From Pholiota molesta (Eukaryota; Basidiomycota; Agaricomycetes; Agaricales; Strophariaceae): a stretch of DNA of 64,000 nt. Each line of letters begins with the position of its first letter. Positions within the stretch are counted from its first letter, which is position 1. Where the stretch lies: assembly GCA_014925825.1 (NCBI GenBank), contig JACGCK010000169.1, forward strand, positions 32,708 to 96,707. Reading direction: 5' to 3'. A program made the translations under genes and the position numbers. Below, piece after piece: positions 33,279 to 52,022 of the stretch. The notes under the pieces are model-generated. The model saw only the letters and a list, made by a program, of their open reading frames with translations, searched no databases and had not been told where the DNA came from.

Positions 33279-35717
33279 AAAAGCATGCACTGCTGAGGAT
33301 TAAGGAAAGGCGCATACGCTCTCACAGGATACATGAACTGGTCCAGCGCTTATACGACAGGCGTCAAAACAACAGGTCCGAGTCCACTTCTCGGAAAAGT
33401 TCGCTACCGCTTACAAAGCCTATATAGCGCAACAGTCCTCCATTCGCAAGAAGCCAGGAGATGAGCGCTGATCGGCCAGACTTGGAAAGCTAATTCTGTA
33501 GGCACCTATGTTTATATTCCCTGTACAATAAATAGAGTTGAGACGTCCTCGGAATGAGAAAGAATCATACGAAAAATCGGGTTTCCACCGACTGTGCTAT
33601 GAAAACATGTTGGCAGGGTGAACTGATTCTTGCAACTGGTCGTAAAAAGCGAAGACTTGATTGGATGCTCCGAATGTCTTTCTCGCCGTTCAGGATATGC
33701 CAAATCGCAACCAAAACGCCAAGGAGTTTGGGAGAAATAGAAGGGCTTGAAAGGCGACCGAATAAGAATGAGGAATGCTATTGCGCGACAATGGGGAAGT
33801 AATACACCGTGATAGTTTGCTACGGCCAAGTACTGGTAGAAGTGGGTAGAGATGTTGGGGTATCGTTTTATGGGAACTAGGGATCAGAAGAAATTAATAT
33901 AGATAGTAGATACAGATGTCGACAAGACGCGTCAGGAAAAGGAAATCATACGTGAAATATCTCCCGCCAAGATGTTATAGACCTGTAAAGACTGGTTAGG
34001 TTAGATTCAAGATAAAAATGACCAATGGCAAGACTTCGCTCACTCCAAACGCCGCTCGCCGAACAAGGATGCCGTCGGACGAACCAGCAAGCAATTGCTA
34101 TGTTTATATTACTTACTGTCATGCCTAGACCTCAGTTTAAAGAGCATCCTGGTAGACCCAGTCAACACCAGTGCCCAAGTGACGCATGCAGTTGCTGGTT
34201 CGGAGCCGCTGTAGGTCCTCGTATGCATGGCGATATCTGTTAGTGAATCGGAAGCTGCATGGAAGGCGTATGCTTCCGGGCGTGGTTGATCGACTCTTGA
34301 CGATGTGGCTTGTGGATCGCTGTGCTGATGCGATGAAGAAAGCATCGTCATTGTAGTGATGTGGGCACCAGGCGAGCGTATGATGCTGCAGAGAGGTAAA
34401 GAAGATGGGGAAAGAAAGCGAAGAGGCGATAGCGAAGAGGCGATAGAGAAAGACAGCCGAAGAGCCGAGCACCATGACGAAGAATTGGTACGAGGAGGTA
34501 TCTGAGCGGAGAAATACAGAAAGTACGCAGTCAATTGAGACGCGATTATCAGATCGAGACCGAAAAATGGTTGCGACAGCAAAGATCATACATATGTATG
34601 ATAATTGATAATTTTAAAAGAAATAAAATCGTAGAAAGTTCTTGGGATAGATATCTTGATCAGAGCTTTGGTCGTACTCCCACATCGAGAGCAGAAATGC
34701 ATGGAGGATGAGGTAGATCTGCATTTGTCACGAAGAATATCCGGGAAGACAGATTCAGCTATTAAGCAAATCTTTACGCCCAGCAGATGATTCGTTCAGA
34801 AAATGGACGAAGAAGAGTTTCGAGGCGCGGAAGTTATGCAAGGTTTTTTTTAATAGGGAATTGAGGGCTCAAATTGACATTTCAGTGACCAGTCGTTCGC
34901 GTAGCCATCCGTATGCAAGGAATATCACTTTGGGGATCTTTGTGAGGAGTGATAGAAAGGTCTGTGAGGCAAGAAAGCAGGTGTTCATTACCCAAGTCAA
35001 AGTATGGACACTGTGGTCCATAGCGAGTAGAAATGAGTCATGGTCAGGACCAAGCCAGGACACGGAACAGCTTCAGGGATGAATCTTTGCAGTGCTGGGA
35101 TTAGAACTCCGCTTGAACATATCTCAGCAGCCAGCAGAAAATCCATAGACCAAGCTCCGAGAGGGGTGGCAAATATTTGACAGCACAGAGAGAAAGTGCT
35201 TCCCTTTCGTAGAGCCTTGAGATCTTGAGACTTGTCGACGGTATGAGGAGACTCTGGAATGTGACTAGGTGTGGGTCCAATTGTTCGTGATGTGTGACTT
35301 GGTGACTAATCACCGTGACTTGAACGGATCCGTCTTTGTAGCGGAGTCGAAAACAACAGGCATCGTTGGTTGTCCTCGAACCACCACGCAACTCCTCAGC
35401 ATCCTTCGCTGGACTCTCAACACCCCTCACACCCCCCTCGTATTGTGGTCTAATAGGTCCTATTGACTTATAGCCGCATCCTACAGGCTCCGCAGCCGCT
35501 CTTGGAGAATTTCCAGCCCTTCTCGAGATCTTTTCGTTTCCTTCGGTTTCGCCTGCAAAAGCTTACGACAAGCGCTCAAACCTTCCTCGGAGTCAACAAA
35601 CCTTTATATATACACGTTAATTCGGTTCTTGGACATTCTCTCCGATAAAATATTGATTCTTTCCAGTCCTACTACCTCATCATCTCCAACTTTACCCTTT
35701 TCTCTGTTTAATCCACC
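33279..35717. other. Mostly unassigned; possible minus-strand membrane gene
   Basis: Minus-strand frames near 35040-35170 (MDFLLAAEICSSGVLIPALQ, then PGLVLTMTHFYSLWTTVSIL) and 34400-34500 (FFVMVLGSSAVFLYRLFAIA) have the look of transmembrane helices from an Agaricomycete multi-pass family. I could not assemble a single in-frame gene from them. They may be a decayed or lineage-specific gene. The last 100 nt should hold the RPB1 promoter. Confidence 0.3.
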
Positions 35718-42335
<6,618 letters not shown>

Positions 42336-42776
42336 GGGAGATGGGAGTTTTTCTTTGTCGTTACCATGCATTATTATCTACCTTTTTCAAGATTTTGTAG
42401 ACTATGACCAACTGTGCCTTGCCAGTTTTTTGCACCATTTGCAATCAATATTTTGGCTTTATGAATCATGGTTCTCTTCAGAAGCACGATGTTGAAACGG
42501 TGCGTCTCCTTGGACTATTGCTAACTATCACAGGCTTTCAATTTTTGAACGCATCCGTTCAATCCCCGTCCAAACACTACATGTTACAAGAACATGGTCA
42601 GGAAGAGGGGGCAGAGAAATAATTCGCAGGCAACAGTAAATGAAGACGCCAAACAACCAGATTCCAAGTGCTTGTAGGTAAACATTATACAGGCTACACG
42701 TCGCAAAATTAATGTGTATGTACGTGTATAAATCCGAGTGAGTCCATGTTCTCTTAGTCCGAAACTACTTTACAAA
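42336..42776. other. 3' flank of RPB1, no supported gene
   Basis: Space between the convergent RPB1 and VOC genes. Nothing recognisable. Confidence 0.5.
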
Positions 42777-43244
42777 TCAATGCCCAGCGTCTTTGGTGAA
42801 AACCTTTCCTATAGTCGTGGTGGTTTTTTCAACGATCGTCACCTTGTTGCCCAACGTATCAAACACCGTTACAGCTTGGTAGTCCTTCCCCTGCCTGGGC
42901 TCCTTGTCCACCATTTTGGTCCCCATCGTCTTCAGTTTCTCGTACACCTGCCGCCAGCAATCCGTCTCTATCTGGAGGAACACGCCGTCCCCGGCCTGGT
43001 TGCCGACCGCGCGCTTGTCCTTCTCGGTCTTGGCCTCGCGGAAGCGGAGGGAGGCGGTGGGCGTGAATTCGACGAGGTTGGGCGGCATGGCGATGACGAA
43101 GCGCTCGCCGTTGATTTCCTCGTCGCATTTGAGGTTGAAGTCGAGGGTGCCGACGTAGAAGCGGACGGCGTCGGGGATGCTGTGGCACATTACCGTGACG
43201 AGCGAGAGCGAGTCGGAGCGGATCAATGGATCGGAGGAAGCCAT
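42777..43244 (-). CDS. VOC (glyoxalase/bleomycin resistance-like) family protein
   Basis: A single exon of 155 residues from MASSDPLIRSDSLSLVTVMC. SIPDAVRFYVGTLDFNL is the classic opening of a vicinal oxygen chelate module (strand, helix with xxAVxFYxxxLGF). GDGVFLQIETDCWRQVYEKL and YQAVTVFDTLGNKVTIVEK give the second half, the latter matching the F-x-DP-x-GN end motif. The fold binds a metal in glyoxalases and dioxygenases, but members are very varied and the substrate cannot be told. An upstream in-frame Met (43289) exists; the chosen start gives the family's usual N-terminal length. Confidence 0.75.
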   Translation of the reverse strand: MASSDPLIRSDSLSLVTVMCHSIPDAVRFYVGTLDFNLKCDEEINGERFVIAMPPNLVEFTPTASLRFREAKTEKDKRAVGNQAGDGVFLQIETDCWRQVYEKLKTMGTKMVDKEPRQGKDYQAVTVFDTLGNKVTIVEKTTTTIGKVFTKDAGH

Positions 43245-44032
43245 TTTGTTTGTGGTTGGGATTGGGGTGGGATGGGCCGAAACTTTCAAAGTTTGTTTGA
43301 GGTGGTTGGTGGTTGGGAGAAAGAAGGTTAGCTGCGTTCCTTATGACAACTCCAAGGCTGCCCTAGTTGCGTATTTGAATCCTCAGAGGCGCCCAGTGAC
43401 ATCACCTTAAGCTCGTGAAGTCTAAAATAGCGGTCAGTAATATTGGCGTAGTGACGACTTCAACGCTCCAGCTGGGTGCCAGTGGTGCAGGGGCCGAAAG
43501 GCATAAGTCAATGTCAATGTCTGCAATGTCTGCTGGCCCCTACTAGGTCTCCACCCTATTCCTTTTGGAAATTCCAACGTAAGAGTGACAATCTGCGCCA
43601 CATAATGCATGTGCACATATGACGACGTTTAAATCAATGGCTAGCCAGTGAAGCTTAGTTAAAAACATTCAAAGAATTCAGACGTGGACACAATTGGCGC
43701 ACAATTATAAGCACAATATTCAATTTTGAAGAACGAGCAAATATCTAAGCCAATGAATACAGTGTCCAATATCATTACTATACAGAGCGCTGGTAACTAA
43801 AGACGATTTGGATCTCTTCTTATCTCCTGTACATTAAGTCCTTGAGTAAAACAATCAACGTAAATCTTGTAGAGTGACAGAGGAAACATCTTGTAGATGA
43901 ATGGAGACGACGTCATCAACACGGGCTTCGACAGCAGAAGGTCGTTTTCTAGCCTCTGGTCGTAGGACATTTCAGTCACTGCCTCAGAAAAGCAGTTTGA
44001 TAACTAGTACTCAGACCAAAGGAGAAAAAAAC
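43245..44032. other. Intergenic, no supported gene
   Basis: Promoter of the VOC gene and 3' flank of the Q/P-rich gene. No domain-bearing frame. Confidence 0.5.
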
Positions 44033-44464
44033 TCACAGAAGTGAAAGAGTAACGTCGCCATGGACTCTTGCCTTGATCTGAACGTCGACGTCGAGATTCA
44101 AGTCCAATCGAAGCTTGAGAGTATCTTTGCCGCCACTTCCCGATTGCTGTTGGCCGCCGCCAGTGACTTGGCCGAGCGTGTTTCCGAGAAGTTGGCCTGC
44201 CTGCCCAGCTGGTTCTGCCAGGGCTTGGTTGGCGCCTCCACCAGGGAGCAGTTGTTGGTCTTGCTGCTGCGGCTGCTGGAATGGCTGCTGCTGCTGCTGG
44301 GGTGGTCGTTCTTGGAGCTGTTGCTGCTGTGGCGGTTGGGTACGACGACGACGGCCCCCGGGGGCGGGCTGAGGCTGAGGCGTAGGCTGAGCAGGTTGGT
44401 CGTTGTTCTCCCATTGCTCCATGGGGTTGGGAGAAGCAGAGCGTGAGCGTGATTCGTCTGACAT
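44033..44464 (-). CDS. Small Gln/Pro-rich protein with a conserved C-terminal motif
   Basis: A single exon of 143 residues. The N-terminal half (MSDESRSRSASPNPMEQWEN) and the middle are low complexity, with runs of Gln and Pro. The last 30 residues, KDTLKLRLDLNLDVDVQIKA followed by RVHGDVTLSLL, form an amphipathic pattern I recall as strongly conserved in otherwise unrelated small proteins across filamentous fungi. The CAG/CAA-rich tract at about 44190-44330 could vary in length between strains. Function is not known. A donor-like GTGAGT overlaps the stop codon, so a further exon cannot be fully excluded. Confidence 0.65.
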   Translation of the reverse strand: MSDESRSRSASPNPMEQWENNDQPAQPTPQPQPAPGGRRRRTQPPQQQQLQERPPQQQQQPFQQPQQQDQQLLPGGGANQALAEPAGQAGQLLGNTLGQVTGGGQQQSGSGGKDTLKLRLDLNLDVDVQIKARVHGDVTLSLL

Positions 44465-45005
44465 TGTTATTGCCTTGAGTTGGTAGAGGTAGGGACTTGG
44501 ACGGGCACGAATTTTGGAAATTCAGAAAAGAAGGTGGGGGCGCTATTTAAATACGAGTACGAAGCTTCAGCTATGTCATTTATCCACATGGATTACGCTG
44601 GTAGAGTTCCACAGTGGAGGGTAGTCCTTGCGTGCACCCATTTCAACTGCATGTGCTCATATCGTCGCCGTTTCCAAAATTAGCGCCCGCGACAGGCGCG
44701 CTATTTAGCCTGACCTATGATGTCATAACCCAGTCACCACAAGTACCCAACCCAAATCGCATCTTTTAGGAACGACGCCTTCACTTGGAATCTAGTTGCT
44801 ATGCTCGGCATACGGTCATTGGATCTAGGGAAGACGCTGACGTCGAGGATTTTAATTATACTAATTATATTATCAGCTCCATACTTTCATTCTCTCCTCT
44901 GTCGGCTATTTCCAACGAGCCATTGTATTCAGACGAAACTGAAGAACGCAGACACTACCGGATTGAAGCGCACCTATCGACTACGTATCTACCATCTACC
45001 CGGCC
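44465..45005. other. Intergenic between divergent genes
   Basis: Shared upstream region of the Q/P-rich gene and the 45-kb gene. No domain-bearing frame. Confidence 0.5.
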
Positions 45006-45752
45006 ATGGACGTTATAGGAATTATCGGTGTCGCAGCAGGCTCGGTCGCCATCCCGCTATCCGCAGTATCCACTTCCACCTCGGTTGTTGCCATCTCACA
45101 AGGCGTCAGCGCCCAGCAGAGAGGTGCTGGGGGAGGCGGAGGTGGGAATGATGCTGAAGCCGACAAATCAGACCCCCGACTAGCGAAGTTTAACTTGGTA
45201 GCGAAATGCGAGCCCCAGACTTCAGCGGGATCGTCTGCGTTGAAGCTGGTGCACGGAAAGATCGTGGTACTACGCAAAGGAAAGGTAAGCAGAATCCTCT
45301 ACTGTCTGAATCGAAATTACTTTGGATATCCATTGACCATTTAACCACAGCTTTATCTTGACGCCGCAGACCCTGATTATCGTATCTTCGACGACGGACA
45401 TCCATTTTCCGGATTCTATATCGACTACCCCGCAGGAAAGAAACCCCTCGGGCTCGTGAGCACGATCTCTCGCGACCCACCCGAGCTCAACTGGATATAC
45501 GCCGACGACGACACCCTCGAGCTCAAATACGGGAACAAGACCGCGAGTCTAAACCATATCCACGGTCCGTGGGATTGGACCGCAGACCAGCAAGGAGTGA
45601 TGTTAGAGGAATGGGAAGGGTTCGTGGCGGTGGAAGAGTCGCCGGGAGTTTGGGGCCTGTATTATGATCAGGACGATGATCATTTGAGCTTGAGCGGTAT
45701 AGCAGGAAATAGGCGGGTCGTTGAATTGAATCTACAACGACGATTGGAGTAA
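45006..45752 (+). CDS. Conserved fungal protein of unknown function
   Basis: Two exons (45006-45284 and 45351-45752) give 226 residues. The N-terminus has two small hydrophobic stretches (DVIGIIGVAAGSVAIPL) and a Gly-rich linker. The C-terminal domain is well ordered: FYIDYPAGKKPLGLVSTISR, PPELNWIYADDDTLELKYGN, HIHGPWDWTADQQGVMLEEW and GFVAVEESPGVWGLYYDQDD. I recall closely similar domains (GPWDWT, WEGFVAVEE, YYDxDDD) in many ascomycete and basidiomycete proteins without a known role. The aromatic and acidic spacing suggests a beta-rich fold. The intron after LRKGK is canonical. Confidence 0.7.
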
Positions 45753-45971
45753 CGAGAGCGACGTTCCATGGCGTTCCAATAATCCTATACCCGTTGGAGG
45801 GCCTTCGAATTTACCTACTTTCAATAACCACATACATACATAACACGAAAGAGGACGCTTAGCGAAAAAAATAGTCCGGAACCCTATATTATATAAATCA
45901 TGCTCATACGACATAAAAACACACAAGAAAGCAACCTCTTCCAAACATCTTACCCATCTAGCACGTCTAAC

Positions 45972-48481
45972 CTACAAATCAATCAACAAAGCTTCCTTCT
46001 TCTCGAACCCAGGTGACGGCGCATAGGCAGAGAACGATGATTGTGGGATGTTCGTCGGGGCAGAAGGAAACTGAGGCAGGGCGACGACTGCCGGTGGCGG
46101 AGACGCGACGTGATAATGAGGTTGTTGCTGCTGCTGCTGTTGCTGTTGAGGGGGTGCCTGATATTGCTGCCGAGGCTGTTGAACCTGCGCCGGTGGGGCA
46201 TTAGAAACCGGAGCCTGCGGCGGGGGAGACGCAAAACCCGAATACGCAAGAGAGCTCGTCCGCGCAGGAGGCGACTGAGTATTGGCCGCTTGGTACTGCG
46301 ACACAGGTGGTGGAGATTGGGGCAAAGTAACGGGCGGGTTAGGAGGAGGAGCGGGAGCAGCTGCGTAGTACGCGGAAGTGGATATTGACGGCGGTGCCTG
46401 GTTGAACGAAGCTGGCCCTGGGCTCTGGATCGATCCCGCGGGAGTAGTGGTTGCGTAGGGTTGGTATTGTGCCTGCGCGTATTGCGGCGCCTGCTGAGGC
46501 CCAGGCGGTGGTGATGTGATCGGCGCCGGAGGGGCATACTGGGGTTGTTGGGGCTGTACGGGTTGTTGGTAGGGTTGCTGTTGGTATTGCTGTGTTTGTG
46601 TAATTTCTGGACTTGAATTCAACCCAGGCGGAGCGTATGATTCTCGAGGAGACATTGGCTGGGGTTCGCCGTAGGTTTGATACCCCGTCTGATTGGCCGG
46701 TTGTGACGCCCACTGAGAATACCCATTCACCGCATAACCCTGATTTTGCATTGGCTGTTGTGGTTGATATGCCACCGAGGAAGTTCGCCATCGTGGTTGG
46801 GCGATTTGCTGCGTCAATATCTGATCATAGAGTTTGACGGCTTGTGATAGCTTATCGTGCATATCCGTGAGCATCTCTGAAGGAAAACTATCAGCACAAT
46901 TCATTACGGACAATGACGGCAAACGACTCACGTTCTTTCCTTCCAGCATCATCCAGGCTAAGAGCCAACTTCGGACGCAAACCACTAGCTTTGTCGTACA
47001 GTTCGGTAACAGCTGGATACCTCGACAAATCCCTGCCTCCTTGCGCTTGCACCTGCTCCACAGTCTGATTGAACGTCAAGATGGCATCCGCCTCTAGTGG
47101 CTGCAGATCATAGTTGGGCAATTCTGGCAACACTGGCTGTGCTGAATGAGCCGAAGCGTACGACTGTGAATAGCCAGGTTCGGGGTAGGAATAAGAGGAC
47201 TCTGCGGACCGCGGTGTCTCGACAACCACCGGAGCGCTGGGTTTCGGGGCGGATGCTTCCCGCAGACTGGCCTCAATGGCCGCCCTGAGATCAGGATCAT
47301 CATCTTCGTCCGCCTGGGTAGTTTTTCGACTCGGGTAGGTACTGCGATCAACGATGGGGGGTTCTGAATAGCTCCATTTAGAGGGAGACGGCTCTGCTGG
47401 AACGTATCCCGACCGTGATCGACCACTCGTGCCGTTGACCTCCTCCAAGGACAGTTGGATAGCTCGTTGAAGTTCGGCATCTGCTAGTTCTCGTGCACTC
47501 TTGTGGCGGTGACCATGCGCGCTAGTCGAATGTCGATGTGCTTTGTGACTGGTACCAATCATAAATATCAACGAAATATTGATTTCAAGATGTAGCTTAC
47601 ACTTTCTCTGCTTTCTTGGTGAGTTTCGAATGGCAGCCATCACACACTCTGACTTCCTGGGTGATACCGAAGTGGGGCAGTGCCATGGTCTTTGCAGAAC
47701 ATGTCTGGTCAAAGACTTGGCCGCAATTTCGGCAGTGGTGTTTGCGGTTCGTGAAGGAGAAGGGTGTTCGACAACGAAGGCAGACCTCCGAATCAATCCA
47801 TTCGGGGGCCGTTTGGGTGTCCACCATGGCCGAATTCGCAACTACGAGGTCTTTGGGAGGGAACTTGTAACCTGACAGCAAACAATGTTACATCATACTC
47901 CAACCTCCGAATCATGAACGCACGCACCTTCGTTCGTCAACGTCCTATACACTTGTCCAACGTAGCTCAGGTTCTGCTTTCCTTCAAATGCAATACTCCA
48001 GTTCTGTATGAAGCGAAGAATGGTTTGCTTGACATCATGATTCAAAGCTGGGATCTTGAGGATGGACACCAGGTTGTCCATAAACTCGCGCGACGACACT
48101 TCAGCGAGAAAGAGATCACCGCCATTCTTGATACAGATATCTGTCAACTAGAAGTATTCAGCCGCTGACGCCCTACCGATGAAGTGCTAAGAAATCCGAC
48201 TTACACTTAGGGCGAGCAGTTGAACATTGGGATTCTTGTGGTTCAGCCGGCGTTTGAGAGCGCGCATGGCATCCTTTGCCGGCGCCGACTTGGAGCGTAT
48301 TTGATCACATATCTCGAGGTTCAGGGCGATATCCTCGCCGCCCGCTGGTAGCAGCTCTGACGTTGCCTTGTCTAATCACCACAGCTCAATTAACGCGGAT
48401 AAACCCCTTTGTATTGTACTACGCACCGATGGCATCGTCGAGCTGAGAGGTTCCCCAGATCCAAGACCCTAGTCCAGACAT
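45972..48481 (-). CDS. VPS27: VPS27, ESCRT-0 ubiquitin sorting subunit
   Basis: VPS27 captures ubiquitinated cargo on endosomes and recruits ESCRT-I. From the start at 48481 ([18 protein letters not shown]), the VHS domain follows ([59 protein letters not shown]). Next is a FYVE finger that binds PtdIns3P ([42 protein letters not shown]). Two ubiquitin-interacting motifs follow: [15 protein letters not shown] and [17 protein letters not shown] helical GAT-like core then gives [20 protein letters not shown] and [20 protein letters not shown]. The tail from about 46800 down is Pro/Gln-rich. All parts are in frame across about six introns. Confidence 0.95.
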
Positions 48482-49002
48482 CGGTGGCAGAGAGAAAGGC
48501 TGATCGTGGATGGAAGAATGAGAAAGCGGAGGAAGGGAGTCGTAATAGTAGCGTTCTGTTCTGCTGCTCCTGATGATGAAACCCTGCCTTCGGCCTGCGC
48601 TTCTGATGACTAAGCACGGTCACACTGTGGCATTGCGCGTAGTTCACCCCAAGTTCACCCGGCGACTGACTCGATGCACAGCAGGGATATGTTTCTGACA
48701 GTGCCGAGTAGTATGGACATTGTGCCTAAGTATAAGGATTTGGAGAGCAGGACACCCCAGTTTGCAACTACTCATAAAACGCTACGACTCGGACACGTTG
48801 AACACCAGTGCCACTGAATTGCCACTGAACCCGCTTTCGTGGAATGCAAATGGAATGCAATATATTTACAGTATTCTAGTTTTTGAAGGTGCTTAAATAT
48901 TCCTGCGTGAGGGAAATAAGATGAGATGTAGGGTGCGACCAAGCGTACTGAAGGACAGACGCAACTAACACAACTTGATAGTTGCAACATTTTCGCTTCA
49001 AG
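48482..49002. other. Intergenic, no supported gene
   Basis: VPS27 promoter and 3' flank of the dehydrogenase. No domain-bearing frame. Confidence 0.5.
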
Positions 49003-50429
49003 TTAGATGCCAGCATTTTTCAGAATTTCTTGTGTGACTTCAAACAATTGCTTTTGGCGTACATCGTCCAGTGCAGCTGGCGCCTGAATCTTAGCAACAT
49101 TCGGAGGGAAAATGTAAGCGCCGTGGGCGATTTCTGAGTTATCTCGAGGAGCACAGGCGGCGAAGACCGTGGTAAATGCACCCTGTTCTTGAGGATACAT
49201 CATCGTCCCCAAGAGCCAAATCCAGAACTTGGGTACAGGGAGGGTTCTTAAAGACCGGATAGCGCCGTCCTAGAATGTCAGTGCCTTGTGTTAATACCAC
49301 AGAACTAGAAACAAATCATAGCAGAAAACGCACGCTGAGGATGGCGCCGGGATGTACAAGCAAAACCATCACTTTGGAATTTTCTGCAGTGAGGCGTTTT
49401 GTGAGATTGTTAGTCCACAGGTGAACAGCAAGCTTGGAATATTCTACTCGTCGTGAGCAGATACTTGTTGAAGAAATGGAAGCCAATGAACTCACTATAG
49501 CGTTCTAATGTGGGGAGCATTGTTCTGTTAAATTTGTGGTTCCAGGCCTCCTTGGAGCTATAATCCACATAAGTCACATCTTTATGTCCATCTGAACCGA
49601 CCTGGAAGCAAGTTTAATCCTGGGTAGAGGTAAAGATACATGTAGAGACTGGGCTCACATTTACTATCCGAACGTCGTCACCATTAGCGGCTGTAGATTC
49701 GAGAAGAGGAAGCAGCGCTTGGGTAAAGACGAAGGGACCCAAGTAGCTAAGAGACAGAAGATGAAAACGGTTGCATGAACAATACAGAGTAAAATAACAT
49801 ACTTGATGGCCATATTATCTTGAACACCGTCGGCATTCATTTGAGGGTTTCCAAGGTCGGTGATTCTGATATGTGAGAAGCATTAGAATACTGTCTGGAA
49901 GGAAACATGATCCAAAACGAACAGCGCGGCATTATTGACTACGGATAATGACGATCATTATTCGCGCGTCAAAATCGGAAAAGATGATGCTACTTACTCA
50001 GAATGTCCAATCGCTGTTCTCTTTCCATGAAGCGCTCGGCTGAAGCTTTAGCGTCGCGAGGGTCTTTGAGATCAAGTTCGTGCCATAGGACTTCCCCAAG
50101 GCCTGGCTCGCGACCCTCCCTTTCTACACGTTCGAGCGCTTGTTTCGTGCGATCTTCATCTGGCACAGCCATGTAAACCTTCGCAACGGGGCTTCAGTTA
50201 GTTGGGCGCTAAGTCAACATGGGCCTGATGGCCAGTACCTTGGCGCCCATCCGCGAAAGGTGCTGCAAGCTGGCATAACCTATGCCACTGCTGCTCATGC
50301 ACGGATGAGAGGTGCATCAACCTCTGGCCTATGGACATACCTGGATCCCGTCACCAATATTACCTTTCCCTTCATGCTTGGGAGGTCCTTGATTGGGTCG
50401 AAAACCTTCGATGGAGCAGCGCCGCCCAT
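49003..50429 (-). CDS. Short-chain dehydrogenase/reductase (retinol dehydrogenase-like)
   Basis: From the start at 50429 (MGGAAPSKVFDPIKDLPSMK), GKVILVTG joins across an intron to SSGIGYASLQHLSRMGAK, giving the TGxxxGIG nucleotide-binding motif. After VYMAVPDEDRTKQALERVER, the acidic DLKDPRD and then LINNAALF (NNAG-type motif) follow. The active-site RYKYSK (YxxxK) forms across an intron near 49450-49500, and VHPGAILSDGAI gives the post-catalytic PG. Seven or so exons are all in frame. The C-terminus (EQGAFTTVFAACAPR, GAYIFPPNVAKI) matches fungal retinol-dehydrogenase-like SDRs, which reduce or oxidise lipid-like alcohols with NADP(H). True substrate unknown. Confidence 0.88.
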
Positions 50430-52022
50430 TTTGGCACCAGTTTGGTTAGTAGTCAGACAGTCGTGACCGTAGACAGAAAAGAGAGAGCTAAAGTGATGGT
50501 GAGTGTAGAGACGAATGTATAGAAAATGTTAACATTGAAAGAGTAAAGATAGACATTGCTGCGAGGATTCCAGTTGGAAGCTTGACATGATGGACGCGAT
50601 GTAACCGGAACTATTCTGTTGGGAATTTGGGGGCGCTCAGAGCTCTGATTGGCCGTTGCTAGATTCGGGAGGTACGTCCCACGCTTCGGTAGGTTGCTCG
50701 ACTCTTTAAGTTTCTACATACCATGATGCAACCATGATGCCACAAATTCCAGCTCACCCACTGCAGATCCAGACGGCGCGGAAGGCGCCCACCCAAGGCT
50801 GATAATACTTTCTGGATCTCTGCTTGAAGAAGAATCGCTCGTCGATAATCTGGTGCTCGCTTTAGGTGAAATTTCTCGAGTCTCACCGCTGACCATTGCC
50901 TGATCAGCCCGCTTCCGTTCTAAGCAGGTTCTGAGCATCTCGAGAACAAGATCATCCAGATGGATTCTGATGTTCTCGGGCGATACCGATGCAGGGATTT
51001 TCATGGAACACCATAACGCCCGCAAGGATGGCTTCTTTTGATACTGAACATATCAGCCATTGGTGTTATTTAATTTGGGTGGCAAGATGCTCACCAATGT
51101 ACCAGCAAACGACGAGCGTTAATACTCGCGTACGTATCTCAGGTGTGGGCAGTCATGTAAGTACAGGTGCGTGAATGATGGTTTCTATCTCAGTGCTGGA
51201 AGTGATCGCCGTTTCGTGTGGAAACAGCTCGGAAACAGTGTATGTAGGCTATTCCAATCTTGTGATCTGGAACAGCCAATGATATCCAGCAGAGTCTACT
51301 ACTGTACGACTAGAATTGCAACGAAGGAAGTTAATAGATTGAAGGCTCTCCATCATCTTCCGATGCAGAAATATCATCGCATCTGGCTGCGGAAAGAAAA
51401 TGTCCTCTTCCGGCGGGGGAGGTTAGTCCGTTTATGGTCGGTCTAATTTTAAAGTGTTGAATTTCGTACTTAATCGTGAGGATCGAACTATGTTTGCGCC
51501 CTACACTCCGCGTAACGCGCGCGTATCCCCTTTGTCTCAATGTCTTCACTTGTCCCACCCAGTTTGAAGACTCCGGCTTTCGACAATACGCTGGGGGCCC
51601 TCTTTATAGGTTATAGCGTTGCTACAATGTAAGGATGTATTCATTGCAAACATTCCGGCTCTGCTGACGATACGTTCAAATTAGTCTATACGGCGTTGGC
51701 TGCCTCCAAGTATTCATCTATGTAACAGCGAACCGGACACAGATAGATAAACTATGGCTTAAACTATTTGTTTATCTGCTTTTGTGAGACCTATTCATAT
51801 TTCTTCCATTAATCATCTAGCTGACGACGCATCTCAGTGTAAGTGTACTGCATTAAGTCAATCTTGTGCATGAATACTCGTCTCAACTTGTAATGTTAGG
51901 CCCTAGAATCTGCACATCAACTTGCGCTGACTGCAGGGATCTACCGCTTTCTGGTCACTGACTATCTTAACCCTCTTGCGCTTGGGACCGGTGGTCCTGG
52001 GAGTGGCGAAATGTAGGCGCAA
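50430..52022. other. Unassigned; possible minus-strand gene remnants
   Basis: A minus-strand frame at 50714-51025 reads ENIRIHLDDLVLEMLRTCLE and TRLSTSDSSSSRDPESIISL. An adjacent exon-like piece in another frame (RVLTLVVCWYI, then EAILAGVMVFHENP across a 56-nt intron) looks helical. They do not join in one frame, and I recognise no family. The 51560-52022 part should include the promoter and perhaps first exon of the DUF6534-like gene. Confidence 0.3.

Noticed and set aside
42859..43188. A 109-codon Arg/Pro-rich frame antisense to the VOC gene region
   Set aside because: It is a shadow of the VOC coding frame in GC-rich DNA.
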